This document shows, in pieces, positions 22,575 to 34,178 of a stretch of DNA of 64,000 bases. The DNA lies in NCBI RefSeq assembly GCF_011745365.1, contig NW_024468910.1:4368068-4432067 (forward strand), written 5' to 3'. Each line of letters opens with the position of its first letter. Within the stretch, counting starts at the first letter, position 1. Both the position numbers and the translations under genes were made by a program. The notes below the pieces were generated by a model, which saw only the letters and a list, made by a program, of their open reading frames with translations, was not told where the DNA came from and made no database searches. The DNA comes from Cryphonectria parasitica EP155. Lineage: Eukaryota; Ascomycota; Sordariomycetes; Diaporthales; Cryphonectriaceae.

Positions 22575-24724
22575 ATGTCGCAGTATCTCGAGCACGAACG
22601 ACACCACCCGCCGTCGGTCGGCCAGATCCCCGTGCCTCACGGCCCGGCGACCGGCGACGAGACATATCAATTCCCAACACACCATGGCTTGACTTCCCAG
22701 GAGGAGCGCGAGATCTTCGGCTACCTCACCCACCCAGATGACTCCTATACCCCGGAGGGTGTCTACTGGGCCGACTTGCCGTGGAAGCAGCGCATCTCTT
22801 TCGTCCACCAGGTCGATAGCGCGGAGGCCAAAAAGGAGCTGTCCACAATTGGCCGCATGTTCAAGAAGGATCCCCTGAGCCCCCTCAGCTGGTACTGGCA
22901 CAATGCGATCCTGCCTGGTGCTGGTCTCGGTCTTGAGGGCTACGTCCTGTTCTCCATCGGAAACCTGAGCTCATATTTCGCCAAGACGGACAATTGGAAG
23001 GAATGCTGGGGCACTAAGACCGTTGATGGAGAGTGCAACATCAATTGGATTGCTGCCGTCACATACCTGGAGATCATCGGTATTATGTGCGGCCAGGTCG
23101 CTGTTGGTGTAAGTAACCCCATTGCCGCCAGAAAATCTCGTGCGGAGAATATACAACACAAAGCCAATAGTAACTTTTGCTGACCTTTTTTCTTCTTCCT
23201 CCGTTGTAGCTTATCGGTGACTGGGTTGGTCGTCGATGGGGTCTGATCCAGGATGCTCTCATCATGGTCCTCGGTCTCATCATGCTGACTGCGTCTTGGG
23301 GCACCAGCCTGGAGGGCTGGGTAATCTGCTATGCCTGGTCGCTGTTCATCTACTCTTTCGGTGTCGGCGGTGAGTACCCTATGACCGCCACGTCGTCCAT
23401 GGAGAACGCGGTGGGAGCTGGCAAGGTCTCGACTCGCGAGGATCGTCTGCACCGTGGCCGCAAGGTCACCTCCGCCTTCCTGATGCAGGGCTGGGGTCAG
23501 CTTGCCAACCAGGCGCTGCTGATCGTCCTGCTGCTCATCTTCCACCACGGTGACGGCAGCCCACCATACGGCACCGAGAGCACCCAGGTCGTCTTCCGCC
23601 TGTCGTTCGCTATCCCTGCCGTGGGCACCCTGTGGCTTGCCTACTATCGTGCCTACAAGATGCCTTATGCCTCCCGCCAGCTGCAGATCGCCAAGAAGAA
23701 GGCCAACGTGACGGGTTACGACATCAACTCGCTGCGCCTGACGTTCAAGTACTTTGGCGGCCGCATCATCGCCACTGCTGGCGCCTGGTTTTGCAACGAT
23801 GTCTTTTTCTACGGCAACAAGCTGTTCCAGTCCTCCTTCATCGAGGTCGTGACCGACAACTCGAGTTCGATCATGACCACTTGGGTGTGGAACCTTTACA
23901 ACATCATCGTGGCGCTGGCGGGCTACTACCTGGCCTCGCTGCTGATCGACAACAAGTTGTACGGCCGCAAGACCATGCAGCAGGTCGGCTTCCTGGCGTG
24001 CTTCCTGTGCTTCGTCATCCCCGCCTTCAAGTACAAGTACTACTCTTCTACCGACGGTATCCACTCGTTCCAGGCCATGTACTATCTGTCGTCCTTCTTC
24101 AACCAGTTCGGCCCCAACGCCGTTACCTTCCTCGTCGCTGGCGAGGTCTTCCCGACGCCGGTCCGCGCCTCTGCCCACGGGTTTTCTGCCTGTGTCGGCA
24201 AGGCTGGTGCTCTGCTGGCTGCCATTCTCTACAACTACATCGACACGCAGATGCGCTTTTACGTCGTGCCATGGTTTGGTCTGGCGGGCATGCTGGTCAC
24301 CTATCTGTGGCTCCCCGACACGACCGGTCTCGACCTCAAGGAGCAGGAGCGCCGGTGGCAGTACATTCTCGCCGGGAAGGAGGATCAGTACCATGGCATC
24401 GCAGTGCACCCTAAGCATCTGAGTCTGTGGGAGCGCATGCGCGGCGTCGGTAAGCACTACAACCCGGAGCTTGACCTCCAGCAGAAGGTCACGGACCTGC
24501 GCAAGGACTGGGAGTTGCAGGAGGCGGAGAGGCGGGAGAAGGAGGTCAAGGGCGAGCCCGCGATCATGGACAACGACTTCAGCCAGGAGGCGCACGACTA
24601 CTTCCAGCGCACGAGCTCTAACACGGCGTCGGGCGGTGTGTTGGGCGGCGAGAAGCTGAGGGCGGAGAGTGCTGATGACAGCAACGGCCCTGATGAAAAG
24701 ACTGAGGAGAAGCCTACTGCATAG
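22575..24724 (+). CDS. MFS transporter, phosphate/organophosphate (GIT1-like) type, two exons
   Basis: Exons 22575-23108 and 23210-24724; intron 23109-23209 (101 nt, GTAAGT donor, TGCTGAC branch, GTAG acceptor) lies between the first and second membrane helices. The product is 682 aa with about 12 hydrophobic segments, so a plasma-membrane carrier. MFS motif A is visible as GDWVGRRWG (about 181-189); then GGEYPMTATSSMENA (about 231-245), a form of the GGDYP motif of the phosphate:H+ symporter family; and later VFPTPVRASAHGFSACVGKAG near the C-terminal half. Fungal proteins of this type are usually annotated as Git1-like glycerophosphodiester transporters; substrate cannot be read from sequence. 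The N-terminal tail (about 75 aa) and the acidic C-terminal tail (about 110 aa) are cytosolic and long. The ATG has good context (GAGATGTCG). Confidence 0.9.
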
Positions 24725-25472
24725 ATGATGGATAAGAGATGAGGAGCGACATCCATCAGATCAGAAAAGAAGGGTATGAGGAAGTCAGTTTTGCTTTCAC
24801 TTTTGATCACTTTTTTCTTGACTGTATAGACAGCGGCGCGATACCTGGTTGTTCTTCTTGTTGCACACTCACAGCTTATGAAAAAGCACATTGTACCCTC
24901 ATACCCGCAGCTTATGCTAGAGACATGACTGCACAGATTTCTGTTTGAATAATACGCTTTAATGATAAAAATGGCCATGTGTAACATCATGAAAATTCTC
25001 GCGTTTTGAACCATACCCAAGGCTAGTTCCAAAGTTCCCATGGTTAACATACTAGTCACACCCATAAGAGGGTCGTGCAAATAGAAGTCATGCAAATAGG
25101 CTGTAGTGAAGACAGTGGTGGCTTGCCCAGCAGATATAGTACCGTAGTCATTGTTCATTTTACAAACCAGCTTGATATTTTCCAGGGTGGAAGTGGTCTT
25201 GTTGGCTGCGCCGTGATCATTTTCAGACCCCTAACCCTACCCTTTGCCGGGAGGTGGTCCAAGCTTTTCCATTCGCCCCACTAGGCGCCAACCCCACCAA
25301 AAGTTCGATTTTTGGCTCGAATCTCCCAAACCAGCTGGGAGAACAATCAGAACGAAACGAGCCACCGTACTTCGACCCTTTTGTGGCTCGATCACAACCA
25401 ACGCAACCTTCTCATCCCGACACCCGAAATCGAAGTACGACCTTTTTATTACGGTCACGAATACGGGCAAAT
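24725..25472. other. Intergenic, transporter 3' flank and eIF3d promoter
   Basis: No gene seen. AT-rich terminator-like sequence follows the transporter; a telomere-like CCCTAACCCTA element lies about 240 bases upstream of the eIF3d start. The frame is open upstream of the eIF3d ATG to 25254, but the first good start is 25473. Confidence 0.6.
25228..25243. promoter_or_regulatory. Telobox-like element in the eIF3d promoter
   Basis: CCCCTAACCCTACCCT, two imperfect copies of the telomere unit TTAGGG read on the minus strand. Telobox motifs are known in promoters of translation-related genes in fungi and plants, which fits the position, but binding is inferred. Confidence 0.4.
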
Positions 25473-27427
25473 ATGACTTCCTCGATCGCCGACCTCATCT
25501 CGGCGCTGCCTGACGGCGATGGATGGGGACCTACCATCACCACCGAGACCACCCTCGACGGCGTGCCGTACGCACCTTTTTCCAAGGGCGACAAGTTGGG
25601 CCGTATGGCTGACTGGACCGCCGATGGAAAGGACGGGCGGGATGGACGGGGTGGACGGAATCAGTACAATAGAAATTACCGAGGTGCGCTGCTCTCAGCG
25701 TCGACCATACTGCGACGCAATTCTGCTTGGGGGAGGAAACATTTCTTTATGCTGACTTGAACCCATCGTCCACAGACCAACAGACCTACGGCTTCAACTC
25801 TGCCTCCATCTTTGCCGCCCCCGCCGTCGAGCAGGATGAAGCCTCTTTCTCTGTCGTCTCCAATACCCGCGACGCCCCCAAGACTCGTTTCGGCCGCGGC
25901 GCCGTCTTTACACGTGGCACCCGCGGCCAGCGAGGTGGTGCTCGCCAGGACGGACGCGGTGGAGGACGGCAACAGCAGAGCCGTACGGGACGGGGCGGCT
26001 ACGATGGTGCGCGCGGTGGACGCAACAACCAAGGTGGCGGTCGTGGTGGCCGCCGCTTTGGGTGGAAGGATTATGACAAGCCTCAGCGGAACCGCGATGC
26101 TTCGATCAACATCCGTCCTGACTGGAAGCTGCTGGAGGAGATTGACTTTAACCGCCTGGGCAAGCTGAACCTTGACGCCGATGAGGGCGAGGACGTCGAC
26201 AGCTACGGCTTCGTCTACTACTACGACCGCAGCTACGACAAGCAGCCTGTCAAGACCGCCGAGAAGAAGCTCAACCTGCTCGACCGCGCCGCCTACAACG
26301 TCACCACCTCGTCAGACCCTGTCATCCAGGAGCTGGCCGACAAGGACGAGGCAACCATCTTCGCGACCGACAGTGTACTGTCCATGCTCATGTGCGCGCC
26401 GCGGTCCGTCTACCCGTGGGACATTGTCATCGTCAAGCAGGGCAACAAGGTCTTCCTCGACAAGCGCGATAACGCCGCGCTAGACATGGTGACGGTCAAC
26501 GAGAACGCCTACGACGCCCCGCTTGAGGCATCCGAGGGATCCAAGGAGAGCATCAACCAGCCTGCCGCGCTGGCCGAGGAGGCCACCTACATCAACCACA
26601 ACTTCGCCAACCAGGTGGTGCTCGAGAACCAGTCCAACAAGGTGGAGATGGCCCACGGCAACCCCTTCTACGATGCCGCCCACGAGACAGAGCCGCCGGC
26701 CTCCAAGGTGTACAAGTACCGCAAGTTCGACCTGTCGACCAACGACGAGGATCCCGTGTACCTGGTGGTCCGCGCGGAGATCGACGCTGTGCAGAAGAAC
26801 GCCATCAACGGCGAGGACCAGTTCCTTACCGTGCACGCGCTCAACGAGTTCGACAACAAGGCGCAGGGAAGCGGCGGCGCTCTTGACTGGCGCAGCAAGC
26901 TGGTCTCGCAGCGCGGCGCGGTCGTTGCGACCGAGATGAAGAACAACTCGTGCAAGCTCGCGCGGTGGACCGTGCAGAGCATCCTGGCCAAGGCGGATGC
27001 TATGAAGATTGGGTGAGTCTCGGGTGTTCTTTCCTTCCTTACACCAACACCATTTCATGCTCTTCCCTTCTGCTCCACATCATCCTTCAACAACTATGCC
27101 CCCACTGCAATTACACGACTGACCCCTTTCTCTAGTTTCGTCTCTCGAGCCAACCCCAAGGCCAACGACAAGCATGTCATCCTGGGCGTCATAGGCTGGA
27201 AGCCACGGGACTTTGCTAACCAGATGAACCTGTCCCTGTCCAACGGCTGGGGTATCGTGCGCACTATCTGTGACTTTATCCTCAAGACCGGGGGCGCCGA
27301 CTCCAAGTACGTCCTTGTCAAGGACCCCAACAAGAGCATTCTGCGCCTCTACGAGGTGCCCGCTGGTGGCCTGGACGAGGAGGAAGATGAAGCCCAAGTC
27401 GAGGCAGTTGAAGAGGAGGATGAGTAA
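25473..27427 (+). CDS. eIF3d: Translation initiation factor eIF3 subunit D, three exons
   Basis: Exons 25473-25683, 25776-27012 and 27136-27427 join in frame to 579 aa, the normal length for fungal eIF3d (Moe1 in fission yeast). eIF3d sits at the edge of the eIF3 complex on the 40S subunit, and its central domain can bind the mRNA cap. Visible features: N-terminal [16 protein letters not shown]; an Arg/Gly-rich RGG segment at about 108-164; the conserved run [47 protein letters not shown]; the C-terminal [14 protein letters not shown] and NGWGIVRTI; and an acidic tail. The first intron (92 nt) has GTGCGC as donor with a GCTGAC branch site; the second (123 nt) starts GTGAGT. Assignment is firm. 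Confidence 0.96.
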
Positions 27428-28169
27428 GTCCTGGGGTTGGGAAATTGTGAGTTGCGGGGGCCGGGAGTAGACCATAGACAAAAAGAAAATGGACCGGAGT
27501 ACGTCTTTATTTCTGTCTTGTGTGTGTGTGTGTGTGTGTGTGTATGCCTGGTTGCCTACGAGGTGGTACTGGATATCAAATACTATCCTTATTCCTACTT
27601 CAAGTGCCCAGGGCACCCACCCCACTTTTGATTTGGCCAATTAACGTTTGAATGAAAAGCTATAACATCATATCAAGACGAGATAGTGAACAGAATTCAT
27701 CTTCAAAGAGAAATTTGATGTTCATGTTTTCATCGCCCCCTGCTGGGCACAGAAACCCGTTCCCTGGAGCTGCGTCTATGGTGTGCTCTTGGTGCTCCGG
27801 TCGGCTGCAACACAAGGTCACTAAGTACCTACACTGAAGAGAGAAGTAGGTTTTTTCCAGTTTGACAAGTGCATGTCCGTTCTGGACCTTCGCAAAGCCC
27901 CCCAAATCGTTGTGCGGCATGGGTAAGAAGGAAGGAGCTAGATACGTCCACACGCCGTGGTAAGTAGGTAGGCTGTGTAGCAACAGCCATTCAAGCTAAT
28001 GACCCTCGGCTGGACGCACATCATATTCCTTTGTTGTTCAACGCGCCACATCACAACATACAAATACGGCTGCCTCCTCGATATTCCCGAAATCACATTC
28101 CAGATAACAGACGTCGGATTAGTCGGGCATAACTCATCACGCCGTATTGGTTGCCGCGCTGATTCGTTC
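27428..28169. other. Intergenic with TG microsatellite
   Basis: eIF3d 3' flank. A TG repeat runs 27519-27544. No gene seen before the HET remnant. Confidence 0.6.
27519..27544. repeat. TG dinucleotide microsatellite
   Basis: 13 TG units in the 3' flank, about 90 bases after the eIF3d stop codon. Confidence 0.95.
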
Positions 28170-28856
28170 ATGGATGCGGTGCTTGGGCCGGAGGCGCCCG
28201 CTCGAAAGTGCGGGATATGCAACAACTTAGATGCCACTAAGAATGAATTAGAAGCAATTCAATTCGACGACCTCAGGCCGAAGTGCGAATTCTGCAGCCT
28301 GCTGGAATCGACGAGCACCTACTTTGGGGACCTAGAGTGTCAAGGCATGAATCAGGCTCCTGAGCGCCACACAATCACTCTATTGAAACTCAGATGGCCT
28401 CAAGCTGCGAATGAGACACTTGGTGTCATGGCCTACTTGCAGATTTATGATGCATACCAAAGCTTCAGAACGGTAGTTTTTCACTACCTCATGTATTCAA
28501 GAATAACGGTAAGCTCGATGCTCAGCAGCGAATCTTGGCTGGTGGATGGCTGCTCACGATCGCCATAATAGCCTCCTGTTAGCCTACCTTCATTAAGACT
28601 ACTTCCTCCTTTCAAGGAAGAGGTCAGTATGGAGAATGCGGTAAACTTCGTCCTGAGGCATGCTAGAATTTGCCGCACAAGGCATCAAGGAAACCTATGC
28701 GCCGAAGCAGACTGCGAGGTCGTCATGCCGAAGAGGATCATCAGCATTGGCAACCCTGGTTCTCCGGTCAAGCTTATAGTTGATCCTGCAGAGTGCGGTC
28801 GTTACGCTGCATTAAGCTACGACTCAGCATGTGTACATAGGTGGCTTTCTCTTTGA
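28170..28856 (+). pseudogene. Broken HET (heterokaryon incompatibility) domain gene
   Basis: Two stretches in the same frame resemble the N-terminal part of fungal HET proteins. 28170-28568 starts MDAVLGPEAPARKCGICNNL and holds Cys pairs (CGIC, CEFC) like the usual N-terminal region. After in-frame stops, 28629-28856 reads ENAVNFVLRHARICRTRHQG, then the typical lead-in CEVVMPKRIISIG and YAALSY, the first conserved block of the HET domain. The expected CWG after ALSY is missing, the frame stops soon after, and the rest of the domain (LWIDALCI block) is not found downstream. HET proteins trigger cell death in non-self fusion. Stops could in part be bridged by introns, but the missing domain body argues for a pseudogene. 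Confidence 0.68.
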
Positions 28857-29203
28857 CAGCTCTCACTCGAAATATTATCTCAGGCACTTAGACATCCGAT
28901 ACTGCCAAGTTATATCTGTTCATGCTTCATGATAGACAGGGCCCTGCTATATCATATCCTGAGACAAAGGAGCATAGCTCTATGCAGAACCTTGGAGATC
29001 TGGAATTGTGGCTAGACAAGTACATAACAGTCAAGAGGATTAACGATATTGTCGAAGAGTGTAGGAGAACGTGCATTTTGTGCTGGAGTGCTAAACCTCA
29101 GCACTGAGTGGCATAATAGAAGTGACCCAGAGCTGTCAAAAAGGTACTGAGGCCGGATTGCTAATTACAGTGATAGGGTTTTGCAGGCGGGTACTCAGGC
29201 ATC
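28857..29203. other. Intergenic or decayed HET downstream part
   Basis: A short frame at 28922-29107 (containing LELWLDKYITVKRINDIVEE) may be a leftover of the HET gene, but has no recognisable motif. A GCTAAT/TTTGCAG pair near 29160-29186 looks like an intron 3' end leading into the next feature. Confidence 0.35.
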
Positions 29204-29447
29204 ATGTCCATCACCAATATGAATACATTCGTAAAGATGATGATGCTAGTCCTCTCCCTCTTCTTGGCGGGACAACCTGATATGGAAATCATGTTCCAAG
29301 GTAGGTAATAGCACTCGCATCTTTGTTGTCAGGAGTAGTTGTTGCCACCCATTTCGCTTAGCCACAATCTTGGCCTGGGTTGCCCTGGGAGTCCTTGCCG
29401 TAATTTTCTACTTAAGGTATGTGCAGGCAGATGCAATTTTGGAGTGA
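29204..29447 (+). CDS. Candidate 60-aa membrane protein, two small exons
   Basis: Exons 29204-29300 and 29362-29447 are joined by a 61-nt intron (GTAGGT donor, CGCTTAG acceptor) with matching phase. The product would start MSITNMNTFVKMMMLVLSLF and carry two hydrophobic stretches: KMMMLVLSLFLAG, and TILAWVALGVLAVIFYL encoded by exon 2, the second long enough to span a membrane. No family recognised. It may instead be the C-terminal end of a larger, now broken gene, because the frame extends upstream to a TTTGCAG acceptor at 29186, and a second donor-like GTATGT sits at 29417 just before the stop. Low certainty; support is the phase match plus hydrophobic composition on both sides of the intron. 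Confidence 0.33.
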
Positions 29448-29530
29448 AAATCATCAGAAACGAGCAGGTTAGCAGCAAAGGCGACAGTGTTCAGGTGAAG
29501 CTCGCCTGACAAGTTTTGAAGCAGTATTGA

Positions 29531-29541
29531 ACCCTAACCCT
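29531..29541. repeat. Telomere-like ACCCTAACCCT
   Basis: Short interstitial telomere-unit match, about 240 bases upstream of the 2EXR gene start. Confidence 0.4.
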
Positions 29542-29782
29542 GCCAATCACTCGATTAAGACGGAAATTTAGCTTCAGGCAGCACTATTCATTTTCTTTTC
29601 ATACACAGTATATATGTAAGTGTCTCGTTTCGCCCCTTGTGTCCTATCTCAGATAATGACGTTAATGCCACGTCAACTCTGAAATCGTTGCCAACATACT
29701 CGCTATATTTCATGAAACCCCTCCTTCTCAACCATAAGTTTTGGCACACACATGCGGTACAGCCTTCAATAGCTAGCTCCAG

Positions 29783-30700
29783 ATGTCAAGGAACCAGGCA
29801 CGGGCAGTGCCACCAGAGGAGTCCAGCGCTTTTGGTGTGGTATCAAGAGTCAACACTTCTCCTCCTGGCTTTCCACTCTTTCCAAACCTCCCGGTTGAGC
29901 TGCGCATCCAGATATGGCAAAACGCCCTGCCTGATAATATTGGACCAGCTCTATACATGTACAAGCGGGGTTGTTGGAGGCATCGACTCTTGACGGAATC
30001 TGAATACGGGTATACTCCAACCGGGGACGAGAATGACAACTGGGTACTGGAGTTCTGCTATGCCCTCCTAGGCGACTCTCAACTCAATATCACCTTGCTA
30101 TTCGTCAATAGTGAAGCCCGTGACGTTGCCCTCGCTTGGGCTGCGAAGCAGGCCCCAGACACGCGCATAGTCGAGAAGGACAGCTTGATGATGCTCGTAC
30201 GCCCCTTCAAGCCAGAGTCCGACGCCATTTATGTAACAGTGGACGATTGGGATACCTTCCTTGGCGAGGAATCCGAGCTGCCATATGACTTGGGCTGGGA
30301 CCGCATAGACCGGATTTACGGCTCGCACTGCGCAGTTACTCGCCTTGCTGTGCCTGAGGCTTTGTTCCGACAGAAAGAAGATCATTGGAGATGCCTGACA
30401 GACTTGTTCATATCCTGGTCATGTGTGGAGACGTTGTACATCGTTGCTGACCCGCAGCCCGAGATGCTGGCTTCGACTGGCGATGAAAGCGTATTGTTGC
30501 GGTGCGAGATCGACGAGGTGCAAGGCCCGGGGCTGCTTTGGAAGAGCGATGAGGAGGAGTGGCTTGCGCAGGATGATAATGGGACACATGCTTTTGACCA
30601 GATCCTCCAGATGGCCGCCGAGGAATTGCGCCGAGAACTTATCGGCCTCGAACGAAACTTCAGGGTCCGTGTGGTCCGTAGTGCCAAATCACAGTATTGA
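29783..30700 (+). CDS. 2EXR-domain protein of unknown function
   Basis: An intronless frame of 305 aa. Near the N-terminus it has FPLFPNLPVELRIQIWQNAL (about 31-50), the hallmark of the 2EXR domain, common in Leotiomycetes and Sordariomycetes and often expanded in families; its molecular role is unknown. The middle (about 95-190) includes LLFVNSEARDVALAWAAK and the acidic strand-like DAIYVTVDDWDTFLG, as in other members; the end has a basic helix, AAEELRRELIGLERNFRVR. The stop TGA at 30698-30700 is followed directly, in the +1 frame, by a Glu-rich protein-like tail (IEDYYRLVEELALS to 30833), so the gene may once have been about 45 residues longer. It lies in the accessory block between a broken HET gene and a kinase gene. 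Confidence 0.8.
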   Translation: MSRNQARAVPPEESSAFGVVSRVNTSPPGFPLFPNLPVELRIQIWQNALPDNIGPALYMYKRGCWRHRLLTESEYGYTPTGDENDNWVLEFCYALLGDSQLNITLLFVNSEARDVALAWAAKQAPDTRIVEKDSLMMLVRPFKPESDAIYVTVDDWDTFLGEESELPYDLGWDRIDRIYGSHCAVTRLAVPEALFRQKEDHWRCLTDLFISWSCVETLYIVADPQPEMLASTGDESVLLRCEIDEVQGPGLLWKSDEEEWLAQDDNGTHAFDQILQMAAEELRRELIGLERNFRVRVVRSAKSQY

Positions 30701-31141
30701 AGACTATTATCGCTTGGTGGAGGAGCTTGCGCTGAGTAGGGTGCTAACCAGAGAGGAAGAAGAGGTAATAGGGATGTCTGATGCGAGTGATATCAGGAGC
30801 AGTAACTACAGTCCAAGGTGGAATCGCTCTTGACTAAGGATTTACTGTGAATCTCGTATGTCAAATGTGAAATTACTCTTGACTGCGAGGTTATTCAAAC
30901 ATGGGGGAGAAAGGAAAATAAAAAGTTGATTGCCGAGGGCTGAAGAGGTCGAAATGCTGTTGATGCAACCTGGGGCTCAATTGGTGAATATTCCTTGTCA
31001 CGGATTAATGCGAATGGACAGTGGCGGGGCCGACCGGGAATATTCGAAACCCAGAAAGTGCCTTGTTTAACCGGACTGAGGCCAAATTGGCTGAGTAGCA
31101 GCACGTTGCAGGCTGCAGCTTAACACTCCACTCTGAACAAT
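30701..31141. other. Intergenic, with possible frameshifted tail of the 2EXR gene
   Basis: 30701-30833 keeps an open, charged reading in a frame shifted from the 2EXR gene. The remainder to 31141 is the kinase promoter; no further gene seen. Confidence 0.45.
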
Positions 31142-32620
<1,479 letters not shown>

Positions 32621-33227
32621 TCAAAGGCCTTGGATATGTTGTATAAAAGGATCCAATATAGTGTGCAGAAGGCGCAGTCTGCAATACACTGTGTCGGGGG
32701 GGAAAGTTGGTTTGGATTACTCATGGGTAATTACATCACCGCATAGCTCTGGCAGCTCTGACTCTAGGCGCTGAGGTACACAATGTAAGCACTTAAGAAC
32801 TTAGAAATAAGCAAAACCAGGACAGGAACCTGTAAGCTTGACCACCTTGACGTCTTCCACTGTTGACGGTACTGAACCTGCATACATATGCCCTCGATAT
32901 AATATCCAATGACAATTGAAAATGAATGTCAGATGTAGTGGTAGTGGTGCAGTATGGTGCCGTGGGGTCCATAGGATTCGGAGTGATGACAACGTAGCAG
33001 TCGGGGAAACCTTCAAATTTCGTCCTAGGAAAGCTGAAATCTCATACTATAGTCTTGTGTTCCCCTCCGGCCCGCGGTCTCAGGGGAAACTGTAGGCAGT
33101 GATTGAAACGGCCAGACCTCTTTAAAGGCAAGGCTCTGGAGTGAGAAATCATCATGATTTTTCAGGCTCTTGAAAATCTTTCTCCTTGTCATAAACCTCT
33201 TGGTCACTAAACTAATATTTCCAAAAC
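32621..33227. other. Intergenic
   Basis: No gene seen; separates the kinase gene from the WSC gene. The kinase 3' end and this flank are moderately AT-rich. Confidence 0.6.
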
Positions 33228-34178
33228 ATGCAGCCCACGTTGTCTTGCCGCTTTTATCAAGATCTCATCTTAATTGCCTTGATCTCGTCTTCCTTGCAAA
33301 TAATCGCCTCCAGCGCGCAAAACTTCACACCTCGCTCAACGCCTGTATCAGCAACAATCGGACATGACGCCCATAAAACTACTGCCCGGCCTCCAGCCCC
33401 AACACAGGTCTGGCATGCCAACAACGTGGAGCTTCTCCGCCGCTCTGTTCCCACAGTAGGCGCTGTGGCCAACTACAGCTACGTCGGCTGCTTCTTCGAC
33501 CCGGGCGCGGACCGACTCCTCGAGGGCAAGATCTTCTGGGGTCAACCCGGGAACAGCCCGTCGTCCTGTCAGTACTCGTGCGGGCAACTAGAGGGCTACA
33601 CGGGCGCCTTTGGCCTCGAGGATACGAGCCAGTGTCTCTGCGACAAGACTATACCCGTCTCGACGATGAGCATGTACGCTGCCCCCGATACCGCGTGCAG
33701 CGCGGCGTGTCCTGGAAATTCAGAGGTCGCATGTGGTGCGTATGGGTATATCAACATATACATGGCCTTGGCTGCTGAGACCAGCGGGTCGAGCTCCACG
33801 GCGACGACTGTGACCCTGGGGTCTGCAACAGCGAGCGCTACGGCATCAGACGCCGGCACGGCCACAGCCACGGGCGTCTCTTCCACAAACACAACGGGGG
33901 CAGACCACACGTCGTCTGACGACAGCAAGTCAAAGGGCAGCAACGGCTTGAGTAATGGAGCAGTGGCTGGCGTCGCAATAGCGGCAGCGGCAGGAATGGG
34001 CCTGCTGGTGGCGGGGCTGGGCTTTGCTGTCATGCGCCGCCGTCAGGGAAGGAATTTGGGGTTGGAGTCGGCGCCCGATGCTACTCCGATGGACGCACGT
34101 TTCAAATCAGACGAAGGGATGGCGGTTGAGATGTCAACGGAAGGCACACCTGCCGAGCTGCCAACCCGAGGTTTATAG
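33228..34178 (+). CDS. WSC-domain cell-surface protein
   Basis: Intronless, 316 aa. The N-terminus carries a hydrophobic signal sequence (about 12-30, ending near SSAQ). A WSC domain spans about 84-181, starting YVGCFFD and containing eight cysteines (C88, C114, C118, C136, C138, C157, C161, C169), the CPGN motif and the closing CGAYGYINIYM. A Ser/Thr/Ala-rich, probably O-glycosylated stem (about 185-240) follows, then one membrane helix (about 244-269) with RRRQGR as stop-transfer signal and a short acidic cytosolic tail. WSC proteins of this layout bind wall glucan and act as wall-stress sensors upstream of Rho1/PKC signalling; short ones with a simple tail may be only adhesins. The stem is shorter than in yeast Wsc1-3. 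Confidence 0.88.
   Translation: MQPTLSCRFYQDLILIALISSSLQIIASSAQNFTPRSTPVSATIGHDAHKTTARPPAPTQVWHANNVELLRRSVPTVGAVANYSYVGCFFDPGADRLLEGKIFWGQPGNSPSSCQYSCGQLEGYTGAFGLEDTSQCLCDKTIPVSTMSMYAAPDTACSAACPGNSEVACGAYGYINIYMALAAETSGSSSTATTVTLGSATASATASDAGTATATGVSSTNTTGADHTSSDDSKSKGSNGLSNGAVAGVAIAAAAGMGLLVAGLGFAVMRRRQGRNLGLESAPDATPMDARFKSDEGMAVEMSTEGTPAELPTRGL

Noticed and set aside
22940..24595. 551-codon open frame on the minus strand opposite the transporter
   Set aside because: It overlaps a well-supported transporter on the other strand; GC-rich third positions routinely create such antisense frames. No family match in its composition.
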